64,000 nt of DNA from Flavobacterium selenitireducens (GCF_014748335.1 NZ_JAAVIY010000012.1:1-64000); one strand, 5' to 3'; positions 27,336-36,537 are shown, numbered from the stretch's first letter. Notes: a model not told the origin generated them from the letters alone. Translations and numbers: made by a program.

Positions 27336-27435
27336 TTTAACAAAAACGGCAGAAAAACTGTAATTATATGTTGCAGCCTTGATCTAACTTTGTAGACATA
27401 ACAGATTTTGGAAAATCTGTTATGTCTTACAGCCG
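27336..27435 (-). repeat. Dispersed ~100-nt element, copy C
   Basis: Minus orientation. Its 5' end is CGGCTGTAAG at 27435, the palindrome is at 27394-27427 (AGACATAACAGATTTT, loop of 2, then the exact complement), and the 3' box CTGCCGTTTTTGTTAAA runs to 27336. End boxes match copies A and B; the inner palindrome differs on both arms together. Confidence 0.8.
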
Positions 27436-27542
27436 TGCATTCTCAGTAATATTCATTCACGGTAATGCTCTCTGTCTGACAACGATGAAAGTGAAATTCC
27501 ACAATTTGTTATATTATTGCCGAGACGGTTTCCAAAAACTAA

Positions 27543-27574
27543 AAACCCTTCCAAGTTAAATTCTGGAAGGGTTT
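27543..27574 (+). terminator. Hairpin AAACCCTTCC / GGAAGGGTTT
   Basis: 10-bp perfect stem followed by TTTCTTTAT. It could terminate the M1 peptidase transcript, 270 nt beyond the stop. Confidence 0.6.
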
Positions 27575-27812
27575 CTTTATTCAGGTACGCCTAAAATCTG
27601 GCTTTTCCCTGAAATGTGCCTGAAATTTGATCTCAGGGCTTGTGTTGTTGTGTTGAGTTGTAGTAGTTATCCGCTTTTTTCCAGCAGTTGTTTCTTCAAC
27701 CTGCGGATATTGCTTAATTCGTTAACCAATTTCTATGATGTAAAGTTAATAATTCGACTTATGGTTTGCGTTTCAGCATTTTAATCGATAATTACACAAT
27801 TTTCATTTCAAG

Positions 27813-27852
27813 AAAATGCCCTTAGATCGTTGCATTTCAGAAGGGCATTTTT
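27813..27852. terminator. Terminator downstream of the Thr-rich exported protein gene
   Basis: AAATGCCCTT pairs with AAGGGCATTT, flanked by A- and T-runs. It lies just past the stop of the minus-strand gene at 27879. Confidence 0.7.
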
Positions 27853-27878
27853 CTCAAAAATTGGTTGTCACACATTCC

Positions 27879-28145
27879 TTATTTCGTTGAAGCCGGTTGT
27901 GCCTTTTTCTCGGTAGTCGTTGCCTCAAGTTTGGTTGGGCTAGTGGCAGGAGTTTGTGTGGACGGTGAAGCAGGAGTTGCAGTGGTGGTAGTAGACGTTG
28001 CGGTCTTTACTTCCTTCTTTTCCTCCTTTTTCGCTTCAGGGGTTGTGGTTGTTGTAGTTGTCTCAGTTTTAGTGGCTTTCTTGTCGGTTTGTGCCGATGC
28101 GAAGGCTCCCGTTAGAAGCATTGCGCAAAAAAGTAATTTTTTCAT
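27879..28145 (-). CDS. Small exported Thr/Ala/Lys-rich low-complexity protein
   Basis: 88 residues. A clear signal peptide (MKKLLFCAMLLTGAFASAQ) is followed by an almost domain-free mature part: a run of threonines (TETTTTTTT), a Lys/Glu block (PEAKKEEKKEV) and a Thr/Pro/Ser/Ala tail. No known domain. It may be an envelope linker or glycosylated secreted peptide (Bacteroidetes O-glycosylate D-S/T motifs, but I see no such motif here). It is a single-gene unit with a long upstream gap and a terminator. Expression is plausible from the clean signal peptide but not proven. Confidence 0.6.
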   Translation of the reverse strand: MKKLLFCAMLLTGAFASAQTDKKATKTETTTTTTTPEAKKEEKKEVKTATSTTTTATPASPSTQTPATSPTKLEATTTEKKAQPASTK

Positions 28146-28380
28146 GACTCAATTTTTAGTTATGTTGTTGTTGCATACTAATTCGCAACTACGGTGCCGA
28201 TTTATCAAATGACATCAATCGGACTGTCCTTGACTTGTCAAATATCTAACAATCAAACATTTACCTGATTCATACCAGGACTTGCTTTTCAATTATAATT
28301 CTCACTAATGTGTAGAAAATGTAGAAAGGGTTGTGGAATATTCCCTAAAATCTTGTGGATTCCAGTTTCGGCAGACTTCG

Positions 28381-28388
28381 TACTTTTG
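28381..28388 (+). promoter_or_regulatory. -7 promoter box immediately before rnpA
   Basis: TACTTTTG ends only 4 nt before the chosen rnpA ATG at 28393. If used as a normal -7 element it would start transcription at or next to the start codon, giving a leaderless mRNA. Confidence 0.5.
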
Positions 28389-28392
28389 CCAG

Positions 28393-28773
28393 ATGGCGTT
28401 AACGTATCCAAAATCTGAAAAGCTAAAGAGCCGAAAAACCATTGAGCGCCTGTTTACCGAAGGGAAATCCGTCTCGAAATATCCTTTGCGCCTGGTTTAC
28501 ATAGAAAATATTTCTGAAACCGGGCTAATCCAAATGGGCGTGTCGGTGTCAAAGCGCAATTTCAAAAAGGCCCATGATCGCAATTATTTCAAGCGTTGCC
28601 TGCGCGAAGCATATCGTTTGAACAAGCATATTTTGCTCGCAAATCTTGAGACGCCTCACGCTTTTATGCTGCTTTATCAATCGTCGGAACGGCTTACGTC
28701 GAACCAAATCCAAACCAAGACCATCGCTCTTTTCGAGAAGTTCAATGTGCGCGAAATTCCCAAACCGGAATAA
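28393..28773 (+). CDS. rnpA: Ribonuclease P protein component
   Basis: 126 residues from ATG 28393 (MALTYPKSEKLKSRKTIERLF), the usual flavobacterial start; an upstream in-frame start at 28333 would add unrelated residues. The RNR motif is present as KKAHDRNYFKRCLREAYR (about 58-75). It binds the RNase P RNA and aids tRNA 5' processing. It is not beside rpmH or yidC as in many bacteria; instead a CtpA-type protease follows after 112 nt. RnpA is often found near the replication origin. Confidence 0.93.
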   Translation: MALTYPKSEKLKSRKTIERLFTEGKSVSKYPLRLVYIENISETGLIQMGVSVSKRNFKKAHDRNYFKRCLREAYRLNKHILLANLETPHAFMLLYQSSERLTSNQIQTKTIALFEKFNVREIPKPE

Positions 28774-28885
28774 GCGATGCGATTTGTTGACACGGCGTTG
28801 AAAAGTGTGGCCTTTTATTATTATTTTAGTCGCCCTCATTGTATTCTTCCGCAACTGATTGGAGAAGATTGAAAAGAATAGAACC

Positions 28886-30523
28886 ATGTACACTTTCCTC
28901 AAAAAAAGATATGTTCTTCCCGCAGTCGGAGCCGGACTTTTATTCGTCGGCGCGAGCTTCAGGGAAGACTTTTTCGAAGTCGCCAAGCAAATCGAGATTT
29001 TCACGGAATTGTTCAAAGCCGTCAACGAAAATTACGTAGACGAGACGAATCCGGGCCAATTGATGGACCATGCGATCAAAAACATGCTGTCCGATCTCGA
29101 TCCGTACACGGTTTATTTCAACGAAGCCGATGTCGTCAAATTCAAAATCAACAATACAGGCGAATACACAGGAATCGGCGCATTGCTCACGCGAAAGGAT
29201 GGCGTGCTCATCGTTAAAGAACCTTATAAGAATTACCCGGCAGACAAAGCCGGGTTGAAAGCCGGAGACGAGATCATACAAATCGGCGATGTGAACCTTA
29301 TCGATTTTAAGGAAGATGCGGGCCAACTGCTCAAGGGTTCCAAAAACACCAAGATCGACCTCAAGTACAAACGTCAGGGAAAGGTCATGACCACGCAACT
29401 CGTGCTCGACGAAGTGGAACTCAAAGCCGTTCCGTTCTTTTCTAAAATCGACGAGAAAACCGGCTATATCGTGTTGGCGCAATTCAACAAACGCGCCTCT
29501 CTCGAAACCAAAGAAGCCTTGGAACAACTCAAACGCGACGGCGCCGAACGCATCGTGCTCGATTTGAGGGGAAATCCCGGCGGGCTTTTGGCCGAAGCGG
29601 TCAATATCTGCAACCTTTTTGTCCAGAAAGGTGAAGTCATCGTCACGACGAAATCCAAGCTGGAGAAACACAACAATACGTACAAAACCATGCGGGATCC
29701 GATAGATCCGGAAATTCCGCTCGTCATTCTCGTCGACGGAAAATCGGCTTCGGCCTCAGAAATCGTCGCCGGCGCGTTGCAGGATCTCGATCGTGCGGTG
29801 ATCGTGGGAAGCAGGAGTTTCGGAAAAGGTCTTGTACAACGTCCGATCGATCTGACTTACGGAACTCAGTTGAAGATTACGATTTCGCGTTATTACACGC
29901 CTTCTGGCCGATGCATCCAGGCATTGGATTATGCACATCGTGATAAGGACGGAAAAGCCATCCGCACGGAAGCTGCGAAATACAACGCCTTCAAAACGCG
30001 CAAGGGACGCACGGTTTTCGACGGTGGCGGGATTATGCCGGACGTAGAACTGTCCGAAACCAAAACCAGCCCAATTTCTGACGCTTTGGTCCGCAACGAC
30101 GGCATTTTCAACTACGTAACCGAATATTATTACAAGCATCCGGGCAACGACAAAACGATTCCGTCGATTTCAGACGCCGATTTTACCGAATTCAAATCGT
30201 TCCTCAAGCGCACGAATTTCGCTTTCGATACCGATACGGAACTAGCGCTTAAAAAAACACTGGAGGCCGCCAAAAAAGAAAAGGTCGATGCCGCCATCAC
30301 AACCGAATACCAGTCGCTTTTGACGGCGCTGCAAAGAAGTGAGGACGCCCAGATCACGCAGAACCAAAAAGAAATCAAGGATCTCATACGGGACGAGGCC
30401 ATAAAGCGCTATCAGTACAAAGAAGGTTTGTACCAATTTTACACGAAGAACAATTCCGAAATCAAAAAAGCCGTTTCGATCCTCAACGCTCCGGCTGAAT
30501 ACAACAAGATACTCAAGATCTAG
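28886..30523 (+). CDS. S41 family C-terminal processing protease (CtpA/Prc-like)
   Basis: 546 residues from ATG 28886 (MYTFLKKRYVLP), preferred over an upstream TTG. One N-terminal membrane segment (PAVGAGLLFVGA), then a PDZ domain (about 95-175: GIGALL, PADKAGLKAGDEIIQIG) and the S41 catalytic domain with SASASE (287-292) and the catalytic Lys314 in SFGKGLVQ. The C-terminal region after about 420 is helical and charged. It cleaves misfolded or tagged envelope proteins from their C-termini. The following OmpA gene begins right after its stop, so they are one operon. Confidence 0.93.
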   Translation: MYTFLKKRYVLPAVGAGLLFVGASFREDFFEVAKQIEIFTELFKAVNENYVDETNPGQLMDHAIKNMLSDLDPYTVYFNEADVVKFKINNTGEYTGIGALLTRKDGVLIVKEPYKNYPADKAGLKAGDEIIQIGDVNLIDFKEDAGQLLKGSKNTKIDLKYKRQGKVMTTQLVLDEVELKAVPFFSKIDEKTGYIVLAQFNKRASLETKEALEQLKRDGAERIVLDLRGNPGGLLAEAVNICNLFVQKGEVIVTTKSKLEKHNNTYKTMRDPIDPEIPLVILVDGKSASASEIVAGALQDLDRAVIVGSRSFGKGLVQRPIDLTYGTQLKITISRYYTPSGRCIQALDYAHRDKDGKAIRTEAAKYNAFKTRKGRTVFDGGGIMPDVELSETKTSPISDALVRNDGIFNYVTEYYYKHPGNDKTIPSISDADFTEFKSFLKRTNFAFDTDTELALKKTLEAAKKEKVDAAITTEYQSLLTALQRSEDAQITQNQKEIKDLIRDEAIKRYQYKEGLYQFYTKNNSEIKKAVSILNAPAEYNKILKI

Positions 30524-31342
30524 ATGCGCATCAAATTCCTTTTGCCGCTAATGTTCCTGTTCGCAATTGCGAGCGCCCAGGAAAACGTCGTACAATCGGT
30601 TTATTTCCAATTCGATAAGTTTGCCCTCGACCCAGGACAAGGTCAGGAGGTTGTCGATTTTATCAAGAAAGCCGATTCCAGCAGGATAGAATCGATAGAA
30701 ATTTTCGGATATACCGACGATCGCGGCAAAGACGCCTACAACACCAAGCTCTCGAACCAACGCGCAAGCGAAGTCCAGAAACGCATTGTGGCCGCCGGAA
30801 TCAAAAGCAAAGTCATCGTGACGATTGAAGGCAAGGGCAAAATCATGATCGAGGACGATATCGAACCTGAGAAGATTCCTGAAAAACGCTCGAAAAACCG
30901 ACGTGTCGATGTCGTGCTTAACCTGCGTCCGTTGCCGAAAATCCAGATGCCGGGAATGTACACGTCGATCCCGAAAAATCCCGTGATCGGCGATCATATT
31001 TATCTCGAGAACCTCTTGTTCGAGCGCGGCAGCAGTAAATTGACGTTCAAGGCGAAAACACAATTGGACCAGTTGGCCAAGATCCTGCACAAATACAAGA
31101 ACCTCAACTTTGAAGTTCAGGGTCATGTGTGTTGCGTTCCGCCTTACCAAAACGAGGCGATCGATCTCGCGACCAAAAAACGCAAGCTTTCCACCAACCG
31201 TGCGGAGGCCGTCTACAAATATCTCGCGTTTAAGAAAATTCCGAAAGAGCGTATGACGTTCAAAGGCTACGGGAATAAGGTCCCGCTCGGCAAGGAATTC
31301 GAATACGACCGTCGCGTCGAACTGGTCATCACCAAAATCTGA
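30524..31342 (+). CDS. OmpA family protein with two OmpA-like segments
   Basis: 272 residues, signal peptide MRIKFLLPLMFLFAIASAQ. Two OmpA-C-like regions are visible: the first (about 28-125) has YFQFDKFALDPGQG, EIFGYTDDRGKDAYN and LSNQRASEVQKRI; the second (about 155-272) has LLFERGSSKLTFKAKTQLDQLAK, a modified glycan-binding loop with VQGHVCC, and LSTNRAEAVYKYL, ending in RRVEL. OmpA domains bind peptidoglycan and tether the outer membrane. The start codon follows the S41 stop without a gap. Confidence 0.9.
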   Translation: MRIKFLLPLMFLFAIASAQENVVQSVYFQFDKFALDPGQGQEVVDFIKKADSSRIESIEIFGYTDDRGKDAYNTKLSNQRASEVQKRIVAAGIKSKVIVTIEGKGKIMIEDDIEPEKIPEKRSKNRRVDVVLNLRPLPKIQMPGMYTSIPKNPVIGDHIYLENLLFERGSSKLTFKAKTQLDQLAKILHKYKNLNFEVQGHVCCVPPYQNEAIDLATKKRKLSTNRAEAVYKYLAFKKIPKERMTFKGYGNKVPLGKEFEYDRRVELVITKI

Positions 31343-31344
31343 TT

Positions 31345-31791
31345 TTACGCTTTTTTCATCCTGATGTGCGGAATCTCATCCTCGAGGTACGTTATGCCCT
31401 CGGTAACGAAACCGTGGGATTCATAAAAACGCTGCAAGTACAATTGAGCGGAAATCACGATCTCGGTTTGACCGAAAAGCCGCTCGATCGACTGGATCGC
31501 CTCGCGCATGAGTTCGTGACCGTATTTTTTGTCGCGTGAATTTGGGGACACCACCACGCGCCCAATCGACGTTTCATCAAAATAGTCCCCTTTGTCGAAA
31601 AGTCGAGCATACGCCACGATTTCACCATCTGACTCCCCAAACAAATGTACCGCTTTCTCGTCTTTGCCATCAATGTCCTGGTAGACGCAATTTTGCTCCA
31701 CCACAAAGACTTCAGACCGCAACTGCAGGATTCGGTAGAGTTCGGAGGCCGAAAGTGCCTCAAATCGCTTTATTTTGAATTCTATACCCAT
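31345..31791 (-). CDS. GNAT family N-acetyltransferase, ElaA type
   Basis: 148 residues. The N-terminal block LRSEVFVVEQNCVYQDIDGKD and the acetyl-CoA loop region IGRVVVSPNSRDKKYGHELM are characteristic of ElaA-like acetyltransferases. Substrate unknown. It lies 3 nt after the stop of the DUF4837 lipoprotein on the same strand and converges with the OmpA gene with only 2 nt between them. Confidence 0.88.
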   Translation of the reverse strand: MGIEFKIKRFEALSASELYRILQLRSEVFVVEQNCVYQDIDGKDEKAVHLFGESDGEIVAYARLFDKGDYFDETSIGRVVVSPNSRDKKYGHELMREAIQSIERLFGQTEIVISAQLYLQRFYESHGFVTEGITYLEDEIPHIRMKKA

Positions 31792-31794
31792 TTT

Positions 31795-32763
31795 TTATTT
31801 ATTAGATGAAAAGCGCAAAGTTTTCAGGATGGCTTCCAACTCGAACATAAGTTCCCGCTTTTCGCGTGATGGCGCGTAACAAAAGCCTTCAGCCACAATG
31901 TAAACATGGCGTTTGGCGTCGTAGATGCAATAGTTGATAAAAGGCCCGGACATAAAATCATTGTTGAGTTGCCAGGTGCCGCGGGTTTCAAAAGCGCGAT
32001 GGCCGTCGATGGCGACAGGCGTGAAATAAGGCGTATAGGAATTTTCAGTCATCATGTCGGCACGAGGCTTGGTTCCGTGGATATAGCGTTTCCCGATGGA
32101 ATCGCGCATCCCCACGATTTTCTCCACATTCGGGCTGCCCATCAATTTTTCCGGAATTTGGTAAACGATGATACTCGTGCTTCCGCTTACGATTTCCTTC
32201 TTGAACCATAAAAATCTTCGCCGTTTCAGCACCAGGCGGTAATCTGGCGGAATATCCATCGCAACGTTGAACTTTTGCTCGACAGCTTTGTCGCTTTCCA
32301 GTGATTTCCGAAGGTGAAGTTGCGCCTGACGGATCTCCGTCGCCCGTATGCGTTTGATGATTTCGGACGCATTTTCCTGTATCAACCCGATGATGTCCGC
32401 AGTGCTCCTACCGTTGATGTAGACTACATTTTGCGGTTTCATGAACTGATCCTGGCGTATTTCAAAACTTGTCCGGTCGGTTTTTTTGACCACGATGATA
32501 TTGCGACTGTCCGTCGTGTAGCCTTCCAGTAATTTCACCGGATATTGGTTGATCGTAAACAGCGGCTCTTCCTGTGGCAATCCCAACACGGGCGAAGCGA
32601 ATTTGTTTCTTAGCGAATCCCCGATTTCCCCGTTCCACAAGACATCGTCTATGATAAGTGAAATCTGGTTATAGCTGATTTTTTCAGGCACGACTTCCCT
32701 TTTCCTGCCGCAACTTACAAGCGCGATCGGTAAAATCAGCAATAAAAAAAGGGCTTTGTCCAT
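31795..32763 (-). CDS. DUF4837 family lipoprotein
   Basis: 322 residues. Lipoprotein signal MDKALFLLLILPIALVSCGRK with the lipid Cys18. The mature part matches the flavobacterial DUF4837 pattern (for example DDVLWNGEIGDSLR, NPGLP-type loop replaced by LGLPQEEPLF, and GTWQLNNDFMSGPFINYCIYD). Function unknown. It is placed 39 nt after the stop of the lytic transglycosylase, on the same strand, which suggests envelope biogenesis. Confidence 0.85.
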   Translation of the reverse strand: MDKALFLLLILPIALVSCGRKREVVPEKISYNQISLIIDDVLWNGEIGDSLRNKFASPVLGLPQEEPLFTINQYPVKLLEGYTTDSRNIIVVKKTDRTSFEIRQDQFMKPQNVVYINGRSTADIIGLIQENASEIIKRIRATEIRQAQLHLRKSLESDKAVEQKFNVAMDIPPDYRLVLKRRRFLWFKKEIVSGSTSIIVYQIPEKLMGSPNVEKIVGMRDSIGKRYIHGTKPRADMMTENSYTPYFTPVAIDGHRAFETRGTWQLNNDFMSGPFINYCIYDAKRHVYIVAEGFCYAPSREKRELMFELEAILKTLRFSSNK

Positions 32764-32802
32764 GTCCTGAATAAAGCCCTAAAAGTAATCAATATTTTTT
32801 CG

Positions 32803-34857
32803 TCAGCCGCTAATCTTGAGCTTCATGCCCGGCTTGAGGTTATTGCCGCTGATGCCGTTCCATTTCTTGATGTCTGAAACGCTCACGCCCGGATATTTCT
32901 TGGCAATGCTGAAAAGCGAATCCCCTTTTTTCACATAGTAATGCGCATCAAGGCCTTTTGCAGCAATGTGTTTCTCTTTCTTGGAAGCTTTCTCAACCGC
33001 CGCGATGTCTTGGGTGATCTCGGTTTTTCCGACGATAAGTTTCGTGCCTATCATCACATTGTTATCGGTAATATTGTTCCACGCTTTCAAATCTTCGAGC
33101 GCGATATTGTTGCGTTTGGCGATCGTACTCAGGTTGTCGCCACGAACCACGACGTACTCCTCGTTCTTGAACTTAGGTTCGTCCGCTTTAGCCACTTGCT
33201 CATCCGCAGCTGCGATGTCCGAAACCTTAAGCTTCGATTCGAGCCTCACGGTATTGTCCTGGATGTTGTTCCATTTCTTGATATCCTCCACCGATACGTT
33301 GAACTTACGCGCAATCGCAGCAATGTTGTCGCCTTTTTCCACCACATAGAACTGTGGATTATCAGATCCCGTGATGACTTTTGAAGCCGAAGCTACTGCC
33401 GCGGAATCAGGCTTTTTCGCCACCGATGCCACGATCGTTTCCGGTTTCGGATCTGTCTTTTCCTTTTTAGAGTTGACCGCAATGCTTTCCGTCGTGACGA
33501 TCTTCAACGTTCTCCCAAGCGGCGCTACACTTTTGCGCAATCCGTTCGAACGTTTGATGCTCGCGATAGAAACGCCGTATTTATCCGAAATCTCGCCAAG
33601 GCTGTCCCCTTTTCTTACTTTGTGATAACGGACGCGTGTTTTGGTGACGTATCCGTCTTCGCTGGTTCTATTGCCCGAGCGACTGGAATCTTTCAACGCC
33701 AAAGCCGACGCTATCGAACTGTACGGACGCTCTCTTCTCGCGCCTTCGTGTTCGGCGTAAGCATAAATTTTCTGTTCGTTGGACGTGAAAATCGCCATTT
33801 TATCGTTTGGCAATCTCAGGTAATGCGCCTTGTCGTGGTAAGCAGGAATGGTGTTGAGCTTGTATGAAGGATTCAACAACTGAAGTTGGGCAACCGGAAT
33901 ATCGAGCAAATCCGAAAGCTGTTTGAACGACAATTGCTTGCGCACCATGACGGTGTCGGTTTCAAAATGCTTCACTAGAGCGCGGTTCGGGACGATTCCG
34001 TGCTCTTTGTGGTATTCGTAAATGTACATCGTGGCAAGGAAAGCGGGAACGTAACCGGCCGTTTCCTGCGGCAAATGTTTGCGGATGTTCCAGTAATTCT
34101 GTTTTCCGCCAGAGCGACGAATCGCCTTTGCAACATTTCCTGGACCGGAATTGTAAGACGCGAGGACCAAATCCCAATCGCCGAAAATACGGTACATGTT
34201 CGCCATGTACTGAGCCGCAGCCTCGCTTGCTTTCAACACATCACTGCGCTCATCGACATACGAATCGATTTTGAGATTGTACTGCTTTCCGGTTTGATAC
34301 ATAAATTGCCAAAGCCCGGTTGCACCAACGCGCGAAACCGCTTTCGGGTTCAACGCCGATTCGACGATAGCGAGATATTTGATTTCCAACGGAACATTGT
34401 ACTTGGCCAAAGCCTCTTCGAACATCGGGAAATAATATTCCGAAATCGCCATCAAACGCTCATACGAACGCTTTCGGTTTTTGAGGAAATTCTTTGTCAG
34501 GTTCTCAAGTCCTGGATTGTATTCGATGTTAAACGGGGATTTCGAATCCATTTCGGCCAGGCGCTGTTTGAAAAGCTCCGTCGACCATCCTTCGTTATAA
34601 TCGACTTTTTTGTCGAGGTCGATGTTGCGGATGTCGGCCGATAGGTCGTTGAAAATATCCGGATTCGTGAGTTCCTTCATCCAAAGGCTGTCTACGCAGG
34701 CCGCCATGTTGTCGTAAACGAACGTGGATTTGATGGAATCGAGGTAAGATAGTTTAATCTCAGGTTTTACTGCTGTTTCGCTTTGGGCGACATCTTGCGC
34801 GATGGCTTGTGCCGAAGCGAGAAACACTAAAGAAAGTGTGGCATTTCTTAAATTCAT
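32803..34857 (-). CDS. mltD: LysM-containing lytic murein transglycosylase (MltD type)
   Basis: 684 residues with a signal peptide (MNLRNATLSLVFLASAQAIA). The SLT domain has the catalytic Glu166 in AIVESALNPKAVSRVGATGLWQFM and the family segment LASYNSGPGNVAKAIRRSGG. After a linker there are four LysM repeats (YHKVRKGDSLGEISDKYGV, FYVVEKGDNIAAIARKFNV, EYVVVRGDNLSTIAKRNNI, HYYVKKGDSLFSIAKKYPG) in the C-terminal 280 residues, ending KPGMKLKISG. It cleaves peptidoglycan glycan strands in the periplasm. First gene of a minus-strand run with the DUF4837 and GNAT genes. Confidence 0.94.
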   Translation of the reverse strand: MNLRNATLSLVFLASAQAIAQDVAQSETAVKPEIKLSYLDSIKSTFVYDNMAACVDSLWMKELTNPDIFNDLSADIRNIDLDKKVDYNEGWSTELFKQRLAEMDSKSPFNIEYNPGLENLTKNFLKNRKRSYERLMAISEYYFPMFEEALAKYNVPLEIKYLAIVESALNPKAVSRVGATGLWQFMYQTGKQYNLKIDSYVDERSDVLKASEAAAQYMANMYRIFGDWDLVLASYNSGPGNVAKAIRRSGGKQNYWNIRKHLPQETAGYVPAFLATMYIYEYHKEHGIVPNRALVKHFETDTVMVRKQLSFKQLSDLLDIPVAQLQLLNPSYKLNTIPAYHDKAHYLRLPNDKMAIFTSNEQKIYAYAEHEGARRERPYSSIASALALKDSSRSGNRTSEDGYVTKTRVRYHKVRKGDSLGEISDKYGVSIASIKRSNGLRKSVAPLGRTLKIVTTESIAVNSKKEKTDPKPETIVASVAKKPDSAAVASASKVITGSDNPQFYVVEKGDNIAAIARKFNVSVEDIKKWNNIQDNTVRLESKLKVSDIAAADEQVAKADEPKFKNEEYVVVRGDNLSTIAKRNNIALEDLKAWNNITDNNVMIGTKLIVGKTEITQDIAAVEKASKKEKHIAAKGLDAHYYVKKGDSLFSIAKKYPGVSVSDIKKWNGISGNNLKPGMKLKISG

Positions 34858-35151
34858 TCTCTACGTTTTTATGCCTTTGGAACGGGAAATCCTACAGCTC
34901 CTTCGGCTTTCAATTCGTGATTAATTTTTCTGAAAATTTTGTCTCGCCTGTTTACACAGAACGTGCCAAAAAGCTATTTTTCAACTTTTTGAGATTTGCA
35001 AACATACTAATACTATAACAAAATTCGCTAATCCTATAACTTTAAATTGAATCTTAAAGTATATTTTTTAACATCTGCATCAATATTATTAACAACTCAG
35101 CACAAAAAAAGCCCTCACGAGAGAGGGCCGAATTTCTTGAATATTAAAACG
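34858..35151. other. 294-nt AT-rich gap between mltD and pgk
   Basis: It contains the pgk terminator (35104-35128) and otherwise only AT-rich DNA. No open frame or repeat was recognised. Confidence 0.6.
35104..35128 (-). terminator. Terminator of pgk
   Basis: GCCCTC/GAGGGC stem with a 6-nt loop; on the minus strand it is followed by seven T's. Confidence 0.85.
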
Positions 35152-36339
35152 TTATTCCAGTATTGCCGCAATCCCGGGAAGCGTACGACCTTCGAGCATT
35201 TCCAGCATCGCGCCACCGCCGGTAGAGACGTAGCTCATCTTCGGTTCAAGCCCGAATTGTTTCACCGCCGAAACAGAATCGCCTCCACCGACAAGCGAAA
35301 ATGCTCCATTTTCGGTGGCTTCTGCAATATAATTTCCTAGTTCGATCGTACCGTTGGCAAAATTTTCCATTTCAAAGACGCCAATCGGCCCATTCCACAA
35401 GATCGTTTTTGACTCCAGGATCACTTTTTTGAAGTTTTCTAGTGTTTTCCGGCCTGCATCCAAGCCTTGCCAACCCTGCGGAATTTTATCGACGTCCACT
35501 ATCTTCGTCTTTGCATCATTGTTGAAATCGTCCGCAGCCAAAACATCGACCGGAATATGGACCTGCACACCTTTTTGCTTCGCCTTCTCGAGGATTTCAA
35601 GTGCCAGGTCGAGCTTATCGGTTTCGCAAATCGAATCTCCTACTTCCCCTCCTTGGGCTTTGATGAACGTATAGGTCATGCCTCCGCCGAGAATCATGTG
35701 GTCGACTTTGTCGAGAATATTTTCGATTACCGTGATTTTGGTCGACACTTTCGAACCGCCCAAAATGGCCGTAACCGGCTTTTTACTGTCGTTGAGAACT
35801 TTGTTTAGGCTCTCGATTTCTTTAGCCAATAAGTATCCGAAACATTTCTTTTCAGCGAAAAATTTAGCGACGATCGTAGTCGAAGCATGAGCGCGGTGAG
35901 CCGTCCCGAATGCGTCGTTCACATAAATGTCGCCCAATGAGGCCAATTCTTTTGCGAAATCCTCGTCCCCGGCTTCCTCTTCTTTGTAGAACCTTAGGTT
36001 TTCCAAAAGTAGGATTTCACCCGGTTTCAGGTCTTCGGCGGCCTTTTTGGCCACGTCACCGCGGGAATCATCGGCGAATTTCACATCGACACCAAGAGTT
36101 TCGGACGTTTTGGTTAAAATGTGCTTAAGCGAATATTTGTCCTCTTTTCCTTTAGGACGTCCGAGGTGCGACATCAGAATGACGCTTCCGCCGTCAAACA
36201 GCACTTTTTCAATCGTCGGCTTCGCGGCTTCTATTCGCGTAGCGTCGGTAATGTTGAAATCGTCGTCCAACGGCACGTTGAAATCTACACGGATCAGCGC
36301 TTTTTTATCTTTAAAATCGAAATTGTCAAGTGTTTTCAT
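35152..36339 (-). CDS. pgk: Phosphoglycerate kinase
   Basis: 395 residues from ATG 36339 ([27 protein letters not shown]), the normal Pgk start and length; an upstream extension in the same frame has no recognisable protein. Substrate-binding SHLGRP and the nucleotide-binding segment [16 protein letters not shown] near the C-terminus are present. Glycolytic enzyme, ADP + 1,3-bisphosphoglycerate. Single-gene unit with its own -7 box and terminator, divergent from holB. Confidence 0.97.
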   Translation of the reverse strand: MKTLDNFDFKDKKALIRVDFNVPLDDDFNITDATRIEAAKPTIEKVLFDGGSVILMSHLGRPKGKEDKYSLKHILTKTSETLGVDVKFADDSRGDVAKKAAEDLKPGEILLLENLRFYKEEEAGDEDFAKELASLGDIYVNDAFGTAHRAHASTTIVAKFFAEKKCFGYLLAKEIESLNKVLNDSKKPVTAILGGSKVSTKITVIENILDKVDHMILGGGMTYTFIKAQGGEVGDSICETDKLDLALEILEKAKQKGVQVHIPVDVLAADDFNNDAKTKIVDVDKIPQGWQGLDAGRKTLENFKKVILESKTILWNGPIGVFEMENFANGTIELGNYIAEATENGAFSLVGGGDSVSAVKQFGLEPKMSYVSTGGGAMLEMLEGRTLPGIAAILE

Positions 36340-36361
36340 GGATTGATTTGTATGAGTTGCA

Positions 36362-36369
36362 CAAATATA
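36362..36369 (-). promoter_or_regulatory. -7 promoter box of pgk
   Basis: TATATTTG on the minus strand, 22 nt upstream of the ATG at 36339. Confidence 0.6.
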
Positions 36370-36526
36370 GTTTTTTTGGCGGAAGCTGTTCTGGCAGTCA
36401 ATTAGCTTCAAATGCAAATCAAATTCGAACTGAACTAAAATACTCGTTAAAACTAAAACGCGATACCTCAATAGTGTTTTATGGTTGCGCCATCCGGTCC
36501 GATAAGCTACACAACGGCCAAATCCC

Positions 36527-36534
36527 TATATTTG
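36527..36534 (+). promoter_or_regulatory. -7 promoter box immediately before holB
   Basis: TATATTTG ends only 3 nt before the holB ATG at 36538, so a transcript from it would begin at or next to the start codon. This is the second such case in the window besides rnpA. Confidence 0.5.
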
Positions 36535-36537
36535 CCC

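Larger units (their letters stand above)
27275..27878. other. 604-nt intergenic region with repeat copy C and two hairpins
   Basis: It contains repeat copy C (27336-27435), a hairpin at 27543-27574 and a terminator at 27813-27852. At 27665-27730 the minus strand has a very short open stretch (LVNELSNIRRLKKQLLEKSG, then stop), which may be the decayed end of a lost gene; this is weak. Nothing else was recognised. Confidence 0.6.
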
